In this document: in pieces, positions 27,301-36,157 of the stretch | How positions within the stretch are numbered: the first letter of the stretch is position 1 | How the letters are laid out: each line of letters starts with the position of its first letter | Assembly: GCF_008329525.1 (NCBI RefSeq) | Contig: NZ_NPKQ01000001.1 | Location: 992,001-1,056,000, forward strand | Length of the DNA stretch: 64,000 nucleotides | Source of the DNA: Tardiphaga sp. P9-11 | GTDB lineage: Bacteria; Pseudomonadota; Alphaproteobacteria; Rhizobiales; Xanthobacteraceae | Direction: 5' to 3' | The notes under the pieces: model-generated | What the model was told of the DNA's origin: nothing | Database searches by the model: none | The model's input: the letters and a program-made list of their open reading frames with translations, nothing else | Position numbers and translations under genes: made by a program

Positions 27301-28674
27301 ATGCGCGACACACTGCATCGCTTCTTTCGGGCGGCGCGCGGCGCCGGTGTCAGGATTTCGCCTGCCGAAAGTATCGATGCGATGCGTGCCGCCGCCGAAG
27401 TGGGTCTCGCCGATCGCGCCATCCTGCGCGATGCGCTGCTGTTGACCATGGCGAAGTCCGGCGAGGAGAAGGCGGCGCTTGCTGTCTGTTTCGATACGTT
27501 CTTCACCCATCCTGATTTCGACGCGCCGTCCGCGGCAAATGACGACGACGAGACTGGCGAGGGGGCAAGCGAGAGCGGGACCGAAGCCGCGGCAGGTACC
27601 GCGTCGGCACAGGATTCGACCGAACTTGGTCCGCTCGCGCAGATGTTGCTGGCGCAGGATCGCGCCGCCATTGCCGCTGCGCTTTCAAACGCATCGAATG
27701 CCGCTGGCCTGGCCGACATCCGTGTCTTCACCCAGCGGGGGCTGTTTGCCAGCCGGGTGCTCGAGCAGCTCGGGATCGCGCAACTGCGCGACGACATCGA
27801 CGCGCTCACGACCCGCAATCCAGCAGATGCAGAACGGCTTGCAACGGCGCTCGGCAGCCTGCGCGAGACCGTCAGCGAAATGGTCGCGCAGGCGCTCCTG
27901 CTCTATGGCCGCGAAGAGAAAGAGGCACTGCGCAATGAGATACTCCGCAATGCGCCGATGGCGCGGCTGGAGCAGCGCCAGATCGCGCAGATGCGCGTTC
28001 TGATCCGGCAGATGGCGCGACGACTGCGCGAGCGCTTCAGCAAGCCGCGCAAACGGCAGCGCCGTGGCCATCTCGACGTCCGCCGCACCATCCGCCGCAA
28101 TGCCGCCTGGGGCGGCGTGCCGTTCATGACGGCATGGAAGCGCCGTCATCGTGACAAACCGAAGATCGTCGCCATCTGCGACGTCTCGGGCTCGGTGGCG
28201 CAGGTCTCCGACTTCTTCCTGCTGCTGATCCACAGCCTGCATGAAGTGGTGTCCGATGTGCGCTCCTTTGCGTTTTCCGGCAACCTGATCGAAGTCAGTG
28301 AAGTCCTGGAGAAGAACAAACCTGAAGAGGCGATGAAGCAGATCATGTCGTCGGTTGGCTACGGCTCGTCCGACTATGGTCGCTCCTTCGTCGATTTCGA
28401 GAAGGGTTTCATGAGCGCGATCACGGCGCAGACGACGGTCATTGTGCTCGGCGATGCCCGCAGCAACAATCTGGATCCGCGCGCCGACATCCTGCGCCGT
28501 ATCGGCGAGCGCTCGAAGCGGCTGGTCTGGCTCAATCCGGAAGGGCGGATGGGCTGGGGCTTCGGCGATTCCGAAATGCCGCGTTATGCAACCTTCTGTA
28601 ATGTCGTTCGCCAATGCGCGACGGCGCAGCAACTCGAGCGCGCCGTCGCCGATATCGTGGCAACCTATCAGTAG
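27301..28674 (+). CDS. VWA-domain protein, CoxE-like
   Basis: This 457-residue protein has an acidic linker (about 75-105) and a C-terminal von Willebrand A domain. The MIDAS motif reads CDVSGSVAQ near residue 292, with further metal-site segments at SFAFSGNL and LGDARSNN. The basic stretch RFSKPRKRQRRG precedes the domain. CoxE-type proteins pair with MoxR ATPases, and the gene starts 3 bases after the CoxD-like stop. Together they probably form a metal-dependent remodelling machine in the cytoplasm. The downstream amidohydrolase starts 12 bases after this gene, so it may be its client; this is inference. Confidence 0.87.
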   Translation: MRDTLHRFFRAARGAGVRISPAESIDAMRAAAEVGLADRAILRDALLLTMAKSGEEKAALAVCFDTFFTHPDFDAPSAANDDDETGEGASESGTEAAAGTASAQDSTELGPLAQMLLAQDRAAIAAALSNASNAAGLADIRVFTQRGLFASRVLEQLGIAQLRDDIDALTTRNPADAERLATALGSLRETVSEMVAQALLLYGREEKEALRNEILRNAPMARLEQRQIAQMRVLIRQMARRLRERFSKPRKRQRRGHLDVRRTIRRNAAWGGVPFMTAWKRRHRDKPKIVAICDVSGSVAQVSDFFLLLIHSLHEVVSDVRSFAFSGNLIEVSEVLEKNKPEEAMKQIMSSVGYGSSDYGRSFVDFEKGFMSAITAQTTVIVLGDARSNNLDPRADILRRIGERSKRLVWLNPEGRMGWGFGDSEMPRYATFCNVVRQCATAQQLERAVADIVATYQ

Positions 28675-28686
28675 CGGAGCCTAGGG

Positions 28687-29898
28687 ATGGCTGATATCGA
28701 CATCGTGTTTACGTCAGCGAAATTCGCCGACGGTAGTCTCAACACGATCGCCGTCAGCGGCGGTTGCATCGTCTCGATCTCGCCGGCCAGCGATCTCGTG
28801 CCGCAGGCCACGGGGGCGATTGATCTCGGTGGCGCGCTGGTGGTGCCATCCTTGGTCGAAGGCCACGTCCACCTCGATACCAGCTTCTATGGCGATGTCT
28901 GGCGACCGCATCAGCCTTACACCAACGGCTTCAGCGTGCAGGAACGCGTTGCCTTTCAAGCCGACAACATGGCCAAGGCCGCGCCGATGGCGGAGCGGGC
29001 GCGCAGTCAGCTTGAGCTTTGCCTCGGTCACGGCAGCACGCGGATGCGTAGCCATGTGATGGTCGATGGTTCGGTCGGTCTCAAATCGCTGGAGACGATC
29101 CTCACCGTTCGCGAGGCGTATCGCGACGTCATCGACATCCAGCTCGTGGCCTTCCCGCAGAGCGGCATCCTGCGCAGTCCGGGCACGCCGGACTTGCTCG
29201 ACGCGGCCTTCGATCTCGGTGCCAATGTGATCGGCGGTCTCGATCCCGGCGGCTTCGATCGCGATGTCGAGAAACATCTCGATGTGGTGTTCGGAATCGC
29301 CGAGCGACGCGGTGTCGATGTCGACATCCATCTGCACGATCCCTCCATGCTCGGTATTTTCGAGATCGAACAGATTTGCGCGCGCACGCGTGCGCTCGGC
29401 ATGCAGGGCCATGTCGCTATCAGCCACGCTTATTCGCTGGGCGATGTTGCGGCCGACGTTGTTCAGCGCACCGCCGACGTGCTGGCTGCGAGTGGCGTTG
29501 CGATCATGACCAATGCGCCGGGTGCGCGGCCTTTTCCACCGGTCAAACTGTTGCGCGCAGCCGGGGTCATCGTATTCGGCGGCTGCGACAATATCCGCGA
29601 TTCCTGGTGGCCCTATGGCGATGGCGACATGCTCGGCCGCGCGATGATGATCGGCTATCGCTCCGGCTTCAACACCGATGCCGATCTGATGCTGGCATTC
29701 GACATCGTCACCGCTGGCGGCGCGCAGGCATTGCGGCTCGACGACTGGGGCCTCCGAGCCGGCGCGAAGGCCGACTTCATCGCGCTGGATGCGCCTCATG
29801 TTCCGCAGGCGGTGGTCGATCTGCCGAAGCGCCGCGCGGTCTACAAGAACGGCCGGCTGGTGGCGCGGGATGGGGAGATGATCGCCCGCAAGGCTTGA
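28687..29898 (+). CDS. Amidohydrolase, cytosine deaminase-like
   Basis: This 403-residue protein belongs to the amidohydrolase superfamily. Metal ligands are visible in order: GHVHLDTSF (His 60 and 62), DIHLHD (near 217), AISHAYSLG (near 246) and the catalytic Asp in GCDNIRDSWWP (near 300). This pattern matches cytosine deaminase and its relatives that act on cyclic amidines. It follows the CoxE-like gene by 12 bases and precedes a gamma-glutamyltransferase-like hydrolase, suggesting use of a nitrogen compound. Exact substrate is unknown. Confidence 0.84.
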   Translation: MADIDIVFTSAKFADGSLNTIAVSGGCIVSISPASDLVPQATGAIDLGGALVVPSLVEGHVHLDTSFYGDVWRPHQPYTNGFSVQERVAFQADNMAKAAPMAERARSQLELCLGHGSTRMRSHVMVDGSVGLKSLETILTVREAYRDVIDIQLVAFPQSGILRSPGTPDLLDAAFDLGANVIGGLDPGGFDRDVEKHLDVVFGIAERRGVDVDIHLHDPSMLGIFEIEQICARTRALGMQGHVAISHAYSLGDVAADVVQRTADVLAASGVAIMTNAPGARPFPPVKLLRAAGVIVFGGCDNIRDSWWPYGDGDMLGRAMMIGYRSGFNTDADLMLAFDIVTAGGAQALRLDDWGLRAGAKADFIALDAPHVPQAVVDLPKRRAVYKNGRLVARDGEMIARKA

Positions 29899-29968
29899 AT
29901 CATCGGTCAAACTCGCTACGACTGGCCTCAAATATATGCTGGCGTGCCAGACACTCTGGAGACGATGA

Positions 29969-31558
29969 ATGCTTGAAACACCGCGCGCGCGACGGGGCAT
30001 GGTGACCTCGCCGCATCACCTGGCGTCGCAGGCCGGTCTCGATGTGCTCAAGGACGGCGGCACCGCCGTGGAGGCGGCGATCGCCGTGGCGGCTGCGCTT
30101 GCGGTTGTCTATCCGCACATGACCGGTATTGGCGGTGACGGCTTTTGGCTGATCGCCGAGCCGGGCAAGGCGCCGACCACGGTGGATGCCTGCGGCCGCG
30201 CCGGCGCGGCGGTGGATCTCGCTTATTATGCCGCGAAGGGCGCTGCGACGATCCCGTTCCGCGGGCCGCTCGCCGCCAATACCGTCGCCGGCACCGTCTC
30301 CGGCTGGCAGAAGGCGCTGGACGTCTCGAAGCATTGGCAAGCGCCGTTGTCGCGCGAACGCCTGCTGGAAAGCGCGATCTATTACGCTGAGAACGGCATC
30401 GTCGTCACGCGCAGTCAGTCCGAACTCACCACCGAGAAATTCGCAGAACTGAAAGACCAGCCGAATTTCGCCGAAACCTTCATGCCGAACGGTCAGGCGC
30501 CAGCCGAAGGCGATGTCATGAAGCTGCCGGCGCTCGGCGCGACGCTGAAGCGTCTCGCTGCTGAGGGCTTCGAGAGCTTTTACAAGGGCAAGCTGGCCGA
30601 CACGATCGCCGCAGACCTCGCCAAGGTTGCATCGCCTGTCACTGCCGCTGACCTGCAGAACCATCAAGCCACCGAACGTCCGCCGCTCTCGACCACTGTG
30701 CGCGGCGCGCAGCTGTTCAATATGGCGCCGCCGACGCAGGGCCTGTCGTCGCTGATGATTCTGGCGATGTTCGATCGTCTCGGCGTCACCCAGGCCGAGG
30801 GATTCGACCACATCCACGGTCTGGTCGAGGCCACCAAGCAGGCCTTCATCGTGCGCGACGAGCATGTCGGAGATCCCGATCACATGACGGTCGATCCCGC
30901 GGCTTTTCTCGACGATGCCAAGTTGGACGAGCTTGCGCGTCACATCGATCGCAAGGTTGCGTTGCCGTGGCCGCATATCCGCAAGCCCGGTGACACCATC
31001 TGGCTCGGTGTCATTGACGGCCACGGCCGCTCGGTGTCGTTCATCCAGTCGGTCTATTTCGAATTCGGGTCCGGCGTGGTGCTGCCCGAAACCGGCATCT
31101 GCTGGCAAAATCGCGGCGCTTCGTTCCGGCTGCAGGAGTCAGGCTGGAATGCGCTGAAGCCGAACCGCAAGCCATTCCACACGCTCAATCCGGCGATGGC
31201 GATCTTCGATGATGGCCGCCGCATGGTCTATGGCAACATGGGCGGCGAGGGGCAACCGCAGACCCAGTCCGCCGTGTTCTCGCGCTACGGCATGTTTGGC
31301 ATGCCGCTGCAGCAGGCCGTGACCGCGCCGCGCTGGCTGCTCGGCAAGACCTGGGGCGACGAAAGCGTCACGCTGAAGGTGGAGGACCGCTTCGATCCCG
31401 CATTGATCCAGCAGCTTCGGGATGCCGGACACGTGGTCGAGGTGCTCGGCAGCTATACCGGCACCATGGGCCATGCCGGCGCCATCGTGCTGCACGCCAA
31501 CGGCGTGCTCGAAGGTGCGACAGACCCGCGCTCGGATGGTGCCGTCGCCGCTTGGTGA
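29969..31558 (+). CDS. Gamma-glutamyltransferase-family Ntn hydrolase
   Basis: This 529-residue protein begins with RARRGMVTSPHHLASQAGLD, typical of the family start, and has no signal peptide, so it is cytoplasmic. The self-cleavage nucleophile is Thr 343 in GDTIWLGVIDGHGRSVSFIQ. The downstream NMGGEGQPQTQ matches the substrate loop. The GDT-I-W form resembles YwrD-like enzymes and the oxamate amidohydrolase HpxW more than secreted GGT. Either an amidase role in nitrogen scavenging or a glutamyl-peptide role is possible. It starts 70 bases after the amidohydrolase on the same strand and converges with the acyl-CoA synthetase. Confidence 0.84.
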   Translation: MLETPRARRGMVTSPHHLASQAGLDVLKDGGTAVEAAIAVAAALAVVYPHMTGIGGDGFWLIAEPGKAPTTVDACGRAGAAVDLAYYAAKGAATIPFRGPLAANTVAGTVSGWQKALDVSKHWQAPLSRERLLESAIYYAENGIVVTRSQSELTTEKFAELKDQPNFAETFMPNGQAPAEGDVMKLPALGATLKRLAAEGFESFYKGKLADTIAADLAKVASPVTAADLQNHQATERPPLSTTVRGAQLFNMAPPTQGLSSLMILAMFDRLGVTQAEGFDHIHGLVEATKQAFIVRDEHVGDPDHMTVDPAAFLDDAKLDELARHIDRKVALPWPHIRKPGDTIWLGVIDGHGRSVSFIQSVYFEFGSGVVLPETGICWQNRGASFRLQESGWNALKPNRKPFHTLNPAMAIFDDGRRMVYGNMGGEGQPQTQSAVFSRYGMFGMPLQQAVTAPRWLLGKTWGDESVTLKVEDRFDPALIQQLRDAGHVVEVLGSYTGTMGHAGAIVLHANGVLEGATDPRSDGAVAAW

Positions 31559-33157
31559 TCAGCTCGCCATCATCTTGCGTAGCTCGGTCTTGAGGATCTT
31601 GCCGTTGGCGTTGCGCGGCAACGGCTCCTTCAGGAAGGTGATCGTATCCGGCACCTTGTAGTCGGACAGCCGTTCAGCGCAGTAGGTCCGGATGTCGGCT
31701 TCGTTGCCGCCATCGGGGCTGTAGGCGAAGGCGTGCACGCGTTCGCCCAGCACCGGATCCGGCTTGCCGATCACTGCGCTCTCGACGATCGCAGGATGAT
31801 GCGACATCACATTCTCGACTTCGGTGCAGTAGATCTTGAAGCCGGCGCGGTTGATCATGTCCTTCTTGCGGTCGACCACCGAGACGTACCCATCCGCATC
31901 GATGCGGCCGATGTCGCCGGAGCGCCAGTAGCCGCCGACGAAGCCGCTGCGCGTGCCATCCGGATTGTCCCAATAGCCAGGCACGACCATGGCGCCCGCG
32001 ATCAGCAGCTCGCCGTCTTGCCCGGTAGGCACCTCGCGGCCGTCGTCATCGACGACGACGATGCGCGCACCGAGCACGGGCTGTCCGACGGTGTTGATCT
32101 TACTCGCAGGCGAACCGGGCGGGAGGATCGTCGCGGGTGACGATGTCTCCGTCGAGCCATAAGCATTGCAGAGATTGAGGCTCGGCAATGCCTCGGCGAG
32201 CCGCTTGATGGTCGCTTCGGGCATCGGTGCGCCGCCGAAGCCGGCGATGCGCCAGGCCGACAGGTCGTGCCTGTCGAAGTCCGGCTGCAGCAGGCAGAGA
32301 TTGTACATCGCCGGCACCATCAGCGTATAAGTCATGCGCTCGCGTGCCGCGATGGTGAGAAATTCCGGTGCCTTGAAGGTCGGCAGGATGACGGTGGTGC
32401 CGGCAACATTGATGGTCGCAAGGATCAGCGCCACCAGCCCGGTGACATGCGAGGCCGGTACCGCCAGCATACTGACATCGCCGTCGCGCAGGCCGTAGCC
32501 ATGCTGGAAGTTGAGCACCGAGTGGATGATGCTCACATGAGTGAGCATCGCGCCTTTCGGGCTGCCTGTCGTGCCCGACGTATAGAGCAGAAAAGCGGTG
32601 TCTTCCTGATGGAGTTCGGGAAGCGCAGCGGCAGGCGCATCCTTCATCAATTCCGCAAACGATGCTGCGCGTCCGCTGCCGACCACCCACTGATTGCGCA
32701 AGTCCGCACGCGGTGCGGGCAGGTTGGCCTCGCAGTCGGCGTCATAGACCAGCGCCGAGGCTTGGCATTGCTGCAGCACGTAGTCGATCTCCGGCATGCG
32801 TTGCCGGGTGTTGAGCGGCACGACAATCATCCCTGCGCGGCTGGCGCCGAGCGCGAGATGGACGAATTCCAGGCAGTTGCCGAGCAGCATTGCGATGCGC
32901 TCGCCTTTCTGGAAGCCGGCGGCGATGAGATTGCGCGCAATATTCTCGGCGATGCGGTCAAGCTGCGCATAAGTGACGCGTTGCTCGCCGAGCACCAGTG
33001 CTATGCCATCGGGCTTGCGCGCGACAGCGGCGCGCAGCATGGCGTCGAGGCTCAGTGGACGGTCCAGGAAACAGGTGACGACGCGTTCGCCGTAGAGAAC
33101 TTCGTGGCGTGTCGCCGGCATCGAGGTTCCCGGCGCGATCTGTCCTTGCATGTCCAT
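31559..33157 (-). CDS. Class I acyl-CoA synthetase (AMP-forming)
   Basis: This 532-residue enzyme activates a carboxylic acid with ATP and joins it to CoA. The phosphate loop reads LLYTSGTTGSPKGAM, the A5 motif NAYGSTET, A7 YWRSGDIGRIDADGY, A8 DRKKDMINRAGFKIY, and the C-terminal catalytic Lys is in NANGKILKTELR. These fit medium/long-chain or aromatic acyl-CoA ligases; specificity cannot be set. ATG 33157 and 33151 are close alternatives, and TTG 33181 extends the frame. It ends directly against the GGT-like gene on the other strand. Confidence 0.9.
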   Translation of the reverse strand: MDMQGQIAPGTSMPATRHEVLYGERVVTCFLDRPLSLDAMLRAAVARKPDGIALVLGEQRVTYAQLDRIAENIARNLIAAGFQKGERIAMLLGNCLEFVHLALGASRAGMIVVPLNTRQRMPEIDYVLQQCQASALVYDADCEANLPAPRADLRNQWVVGSGRAASFAELMKDAPAAALPELHQEDTAFLLYTSGTTGSPKGAMLTHVSIIHSVLNFQHGYGLRDGDVSMLAVPASHVTGLVALILATINVAGTTVILPTFKAPEFLTIAARERMTYTLMVPAMYNLCLLQPDFDRHDLSAWRIAGFGGAPMPEATIKRLAEALPSLNLCNAYGSTETSSPATILPPGSPASKINTVGQPVLGARIVVVDDDGREVPTGQDGELLIAGAMVVPGYWDNPDGTRSGFVGGYWRSGDIGRIDADGYVSVVDRKKDMINRAGFKIYCTEVENVMSHHPAIVESAVIGKPDPVLGERVHAFAYSPDGGNEADIRTYCAERLSDYKVPDTITFLKEPLPRNANGKILKTELRKMMAS

Positions 33158-33294
33158 CCCAGACGTTTTTGCGCGCCGCAATCGGCACGCCCCGCCATTT
33201 GGCTGGCGATGATGACGTCAGGTTAATCAGCCATGCGGCGAATGCCAACCCGCGTCGCCGCATGGCTCGTAACGCGTGAGATGTGCGTCCGGCG

Positions 33295-34239
33295 CTAGCG
33301 CGCTTCCACCGTCACATGCCGTAATTCATGCACGGCTGTAAGGCGCTGACGCACCGCCTCGACACTCGCTGCGCCGGCAAAGCCGACGATCGCAGCATGC
33401 GCACCGGGGCCGATGCGCCAGACGTGGAGGTCGAAGATGCGGGCATCGCCGGGCCGCTCGACCTCGTCGCGGATTTCTTGTTCGAGATGCGGATCTGACG
33501 TGTCGAGCAGCACGGCCGAGGTGTCGCGTAGCAGGTTCCAGGCCCAGGACGCGATGACGATGCCGCCGACGATGCCCATCACGGGATCGAGCCAGACCCA
33601 GCCGAGATGACGCCCGGCGAGCAGAGCCGCGATCGCAAGGACGGATGTCAGCGCGTCGGCCATCACATGACGGGCTGCCGAGCGCATGTTGTTGTCCTGA
33701 TGATGTGCGCTGTGATCGTGGCTGTGCCCATGATCGTGCGCGCGGCCGTGGTGATGATCATGGCCATGACGATGACCGTAGCCGCCGGAAAGCAGAAAGA
33801 CGCTGGCGATATTGACGACGAGGCCCAAGATCGCGACCAGTGTGGCCTCGTTGAAGGCAACAGGGGAGGGGTCGAGCAATCGCATGATGGACTCAACCGC
33901 GATGGCGAGCGCGATCAAAGCTAGAATCAGTGCCGAGGCAAAGCCGGCGAGATCGCCGACCTTGCCGGTGCCGAAAGTGAAGCGGCGGTTGTGCGCGTTG
34001 CGCCGCGCAAAGGCGTAGGCGCCGGCTGCAACGGCCAGAGCGCCGGCATGGGTCGCCATGTGGAAACCGTCCGCCAGCAGCGCCATCGAATTGAAGATCG
34101 TGCCGGCAACGATTTCGCCGACCATCATCAGCGCCGTGAGGACGACCACCCACAGCGTGCGGCGAGTGTTCTCGTCATGATTGTTGCCCAGAAACAGGTG
34201 CTCGTGGGACAGGGCGTCGATGTCGGCGTGGGTGTGCAT
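33295..34239 (-). CDS. dmeF: CDF-family divalent metal efflux transporter DmeF
   Basis: This 314-residue protein has six membrane helices and exports divalent metal ions, in rhizobia mainly Ni2+ and Co2+. Metal-site motifs are DGFHMATHAG in helix 2 and HVMADALTS in helix 5. A His-rich cytoplasmic loop between helices 4 and 5 (about 167-195) carries repeated HDH and HGH units. The C-terminal domain (from about 245) is the usual CDF metal-binding dimer. It follows dmeR by 11 bases on the same strand. This arrangement matches the DmeRF operons of Rhizobium and Agrobacterium. Confidence 0.92.
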   Translation of the reverse strand: MHTHADIDALSHEHLFLGNNHDENTRRTLWVVVLTALMMVGEIVAGTIFNSMALLADGFHMATHAGALAVAAGAYAFARRNAHNRRFTFGTGKVGDLAGFASALILALIALAIAVESIMRLLDPSPVAFNEATLVAILGLVVNIASVFLLSGGYGHRHGHDHHHGRAHDHGHSHDHSAHHQDNNMRSAARHVMADALTSVLAIAALLAGRHLGWVWLDPVMGIVGGIVIASWAWNLLRDTSAVLLDTSDPHLEQEIRDEVERPGDARIFDLHVWRIGPGAHAAIVGFAGAASVEAVRQRLTAVHELRHVTVEAR

Positions 34240-34250
34240 GCTGCCGCTCC

Positions 34251-34526
34251 TTATTTCGTGTAGCGCCGGATGGCGGCGATGAGTTCTTCGGCGCCGGCCG
34301 CACGGTCGTCCGTGCTGAGACCGGGATGGGCGACATGCTCGCGGACATGGTCCTCGATCAGTTCATCCATCAGCCCGCTTACGGCGCCACGCACGCCTGC
34401 GACCTGATGCAGGATCGTGGCACAGCCTGCGTCTTCGGTGATGGCCTTCTCAATGGCGGCCATCTGGCCGGCGAGCCGACGGACCCGGGCGAGCAGTTTG
34501 GTCTTGTTAGCGGTGAGGTGCGACAT
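34251..34526 (-). CDS. dmeR: RcnR/CsoR-family metal-sensing repressor DmeR
   Basis: This 91-residue all-helical protein has the RcnR-type Ni/Co ligands His3, Cys35, His60 and His64 (MSH at the start, DAGCATIL, EDHVREHV). Members bind DNA as tetramers and release it when metal binds. It lies immediately upstream of dmeF, and its own upstream region holds a G-tract with partial symmetry. The ligand set argues for Ni2+/Co2+ sensing over Cu+ (CsoR) or formaldehyde (FrmR). Confidence 0.9.
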   Translation of the reverse strand: MSHLTANKTKLLARVRRLAGQMAAIEKAITEDAGCATILHQVAGVRGAVSGLMDELIEDHVREHVAHPGLSTDDRAAGAEELIAAIRRYTK

Positions 34527-34530
34527 AGAA

Positions 34531-34557
34531 TAGTCCCCTACCCTATATTTCCGTCAA
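34531..34557 (-). promoter_or_regulatory. dmeRF operator/promoter candidate
   Basis: On the minus strand, TTGACG (34557-34552) is followed by TATAGGGTAGGGGACTA (34547-34531). G-tracts flanked by AT are what RcnR/DmeR repressors recognise. The GGGGA also lies where a ribosome site would be for the ATG at 34526. If TTGACG is the -35 box, the -10 would fall only 2-3 bases before the ATG, so a leaderless or shifted start is possible. Confidence 0.5.
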
Positions 34558-34565
34558 ACGAAAGT

Positions 34566-34592
34566 CCCCACCCGGCGAGAAGCCGGGCGGGG
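34566..34592 (-). terminator. Terminator-like hairpin after spoVR
   Basis: CCCCACCCGGC at 34566-34576 pairs with GCCGGGCGGGG at 34582-34592 across a 5-base loop (one mismatch). On the minus strand it is followed by ACTTTCGTTT, a modest T-rich tail. It separates the spoVR operon from the dmeR promoter. Confidence 0.6.
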
Positions 34593-34621
34593 GAGTTTGC
34601 GGGAGGAAACGGGGAAATCGA

Positions 34622-36157
34622 TCAGGCCGCTGCGGCCATCACGCGGGGGTGGGCGACGTGTTCCTTGAGCACCAGGCCGGAGGCGTCGACCTCGGCGAGC
34701 GAGACGTCGTAGCTCCAGAGATCGGCGAGATGTTGCAGCACCCGCTTGGCGTCGGCTTCGTTGAGCAGGGCGCCATTGAGCACCGAATGCTTCAGCATCA
34801 GCCGGCGATCGCCGGCGAGGTCGACATCCACCACTTCGATATTAGCGTCGATCAAGCCGACGTCGTACTGACGCGCCAGCACACGTCGGACGCGACGGTA
34901 GCCACGCTCGTCATGGATGGCGTCGACACGGATGCCTTCCGACACGGCCGGATCGTCATGCAGGTGGAACATCCGCATGTGGCGCATCAGTCGCGGGCTA
35001 AGGAACTGGCTGACGAAGCTCTCATCGCGGTAGTTCGCCCAGATATCGCGTAGGACCGCCATCGCATCGCCTTTGCCTGCGATATCGGGAAACCACGCGC
35101 GGTCCTCGTCGGTTGGATCGGTGACGATTTTTTCGATGTCCTGCATCATGGCGAAGCCGAGCGCATAGGGGTTGAAGCCAGAGAAGCGCCGGTCGTCGTA
35201 ATTTGGCTGGAACACGACATTGGTGTGCGATTGCAGGAATTCCAGGAAGTTGCCGTCCGATATCTGACCGGTCTGATGCAGTCGGGTCATGATGCGATAG
35301 TGCACGTATGTCGCCGTACCCTCATTCATCACCTTGGTCTGGCCCTGTGGATAGAAATACTGCGAGATATTCCGGACGATGCGCAGCAGTTCACGTTGCC
35401 AGGTCTGCAAGCGGGGCGCCGCCTTTTCCAGGAAGTATAGCAGATTCTCTTGCGGAAGGCCGAGCAGGGCACGCCGGCGCTCCACGCTGAGCAATGACGC
35501 GCTCTTCGTTGGCCCCGTTGGCACCGTGCGCCATAGATCGTTGAACGATGTTTCTTCGTGGTTGCGGCGTTCCCGGGCGCGCTTTTCCTCGGCCCGCAGA
35601 TCCAGCGATTTCTTGCCGGGATAGCGATCGACGCCGTGCGACATCAGCGCGTGCGCGGCATCGAGTGTCTGCTCCACTGCTGCCCGGCCATACCTTTCTT
35701 CGCACTGCGCCACATAGCCCTTGGCGAAATCGAGATAATCGAGGATGCCGTCGGCGTCAGTCCACTGCTTGAACAAATAATTGTTCTTGAAGAAGTGATT
35801 ATGACCGAAAGCGGCGTGGGCAATGACCAGCGTCTGCATGGTCGCCGTGTTTTCCTCCATCAGGTAGGAAATGCATGGCGACGAGTTGATGACGATCTCA
35901 TAGGCCAAGCCCATCAGGCCCTTGCGATAGGAGGCTTCCTGATGGGCGAATTGTTTGCCGAACGACCAGTGCTTGTAATACAGCGGCATGCCTACGGACG
36001 AGTAAGCATCCAGCATCTGTTCGGCGGTGATGACTTCGATCTGGTTCGGGTAGACGTTGAGGCCGAGCTCCTTTTCGGCAATCTCCTCGCAGGCATCGTG
36101 GATGCGCTGCAATGTGGTGAAGTCCCAGTCCGCGCCTTCGTAGAGACGGTCTGTCAT
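34622..36157 (-). CDS. SpoVR family protein (YcgB-like)
   Basis: This 511-residue protein starts MTDRLYEGADWDFTTLQ with GGAGAGGG upstream. Conserved family segments include VYPNQIEVITAEQMLDAY, YYKHWSFGKQF and NEGTATYVHY. SpoVR/YcgB proteins are found with PrkA and YeaH across proteobacteria; the molecular function is not settled, but the set is linked to stationary-phase and nutrient stress. Its ATG overlaps the YeaH-like stop by four bases (ATGA), so the two are coupled. The frame continues upstream inside the YeaH gene, which I treat as non-coding in this frame. Confidence 0.92.
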   Translation of the reverse strand: MTDRLYEGADWDFTTLQRIHDACEEIAEKELGLNVYPNQIEVITAEQMLDAYSSVGMPLYYKHWSFGKQFAHQEASYRKGLMGLAYEIVINSSPCISYLMEENTATMQTLVIAHAAFGHNHFFKNNYLFKQWTDADGILDYLDFAKGYVAQCEERYGRAAVEQTLDAAHALMSHGVDRYPGKKSLDLRAEEKRARERRNHEETSFNDLWRTVPTGPTKSASLLSVERRRALLGLPQENLLYFLEKAAPRLQTWQRELLRIVRNISQYFYPQGQTKVMNEGTATYVHYRIMTRLHQTGQISDGNFLEFLQSHTNVVFQPNYDDRRFSGFNPYALGFAMMQDIEKIVTDPTDEDRAWFPDIAGKGDAMAVLRDIWANYRDESFVSQFLSPRLMRHMRMFHLHDDPAVSEGIRVDAIHDERGYRRVRRVLARQYDVGLIDANIEVVDVDLAGDRRLMLKHSVLNGALLNEADAKRVLQHLADLWSYDVSLAEVDASGLVLKEHVAHPRVMAAAA

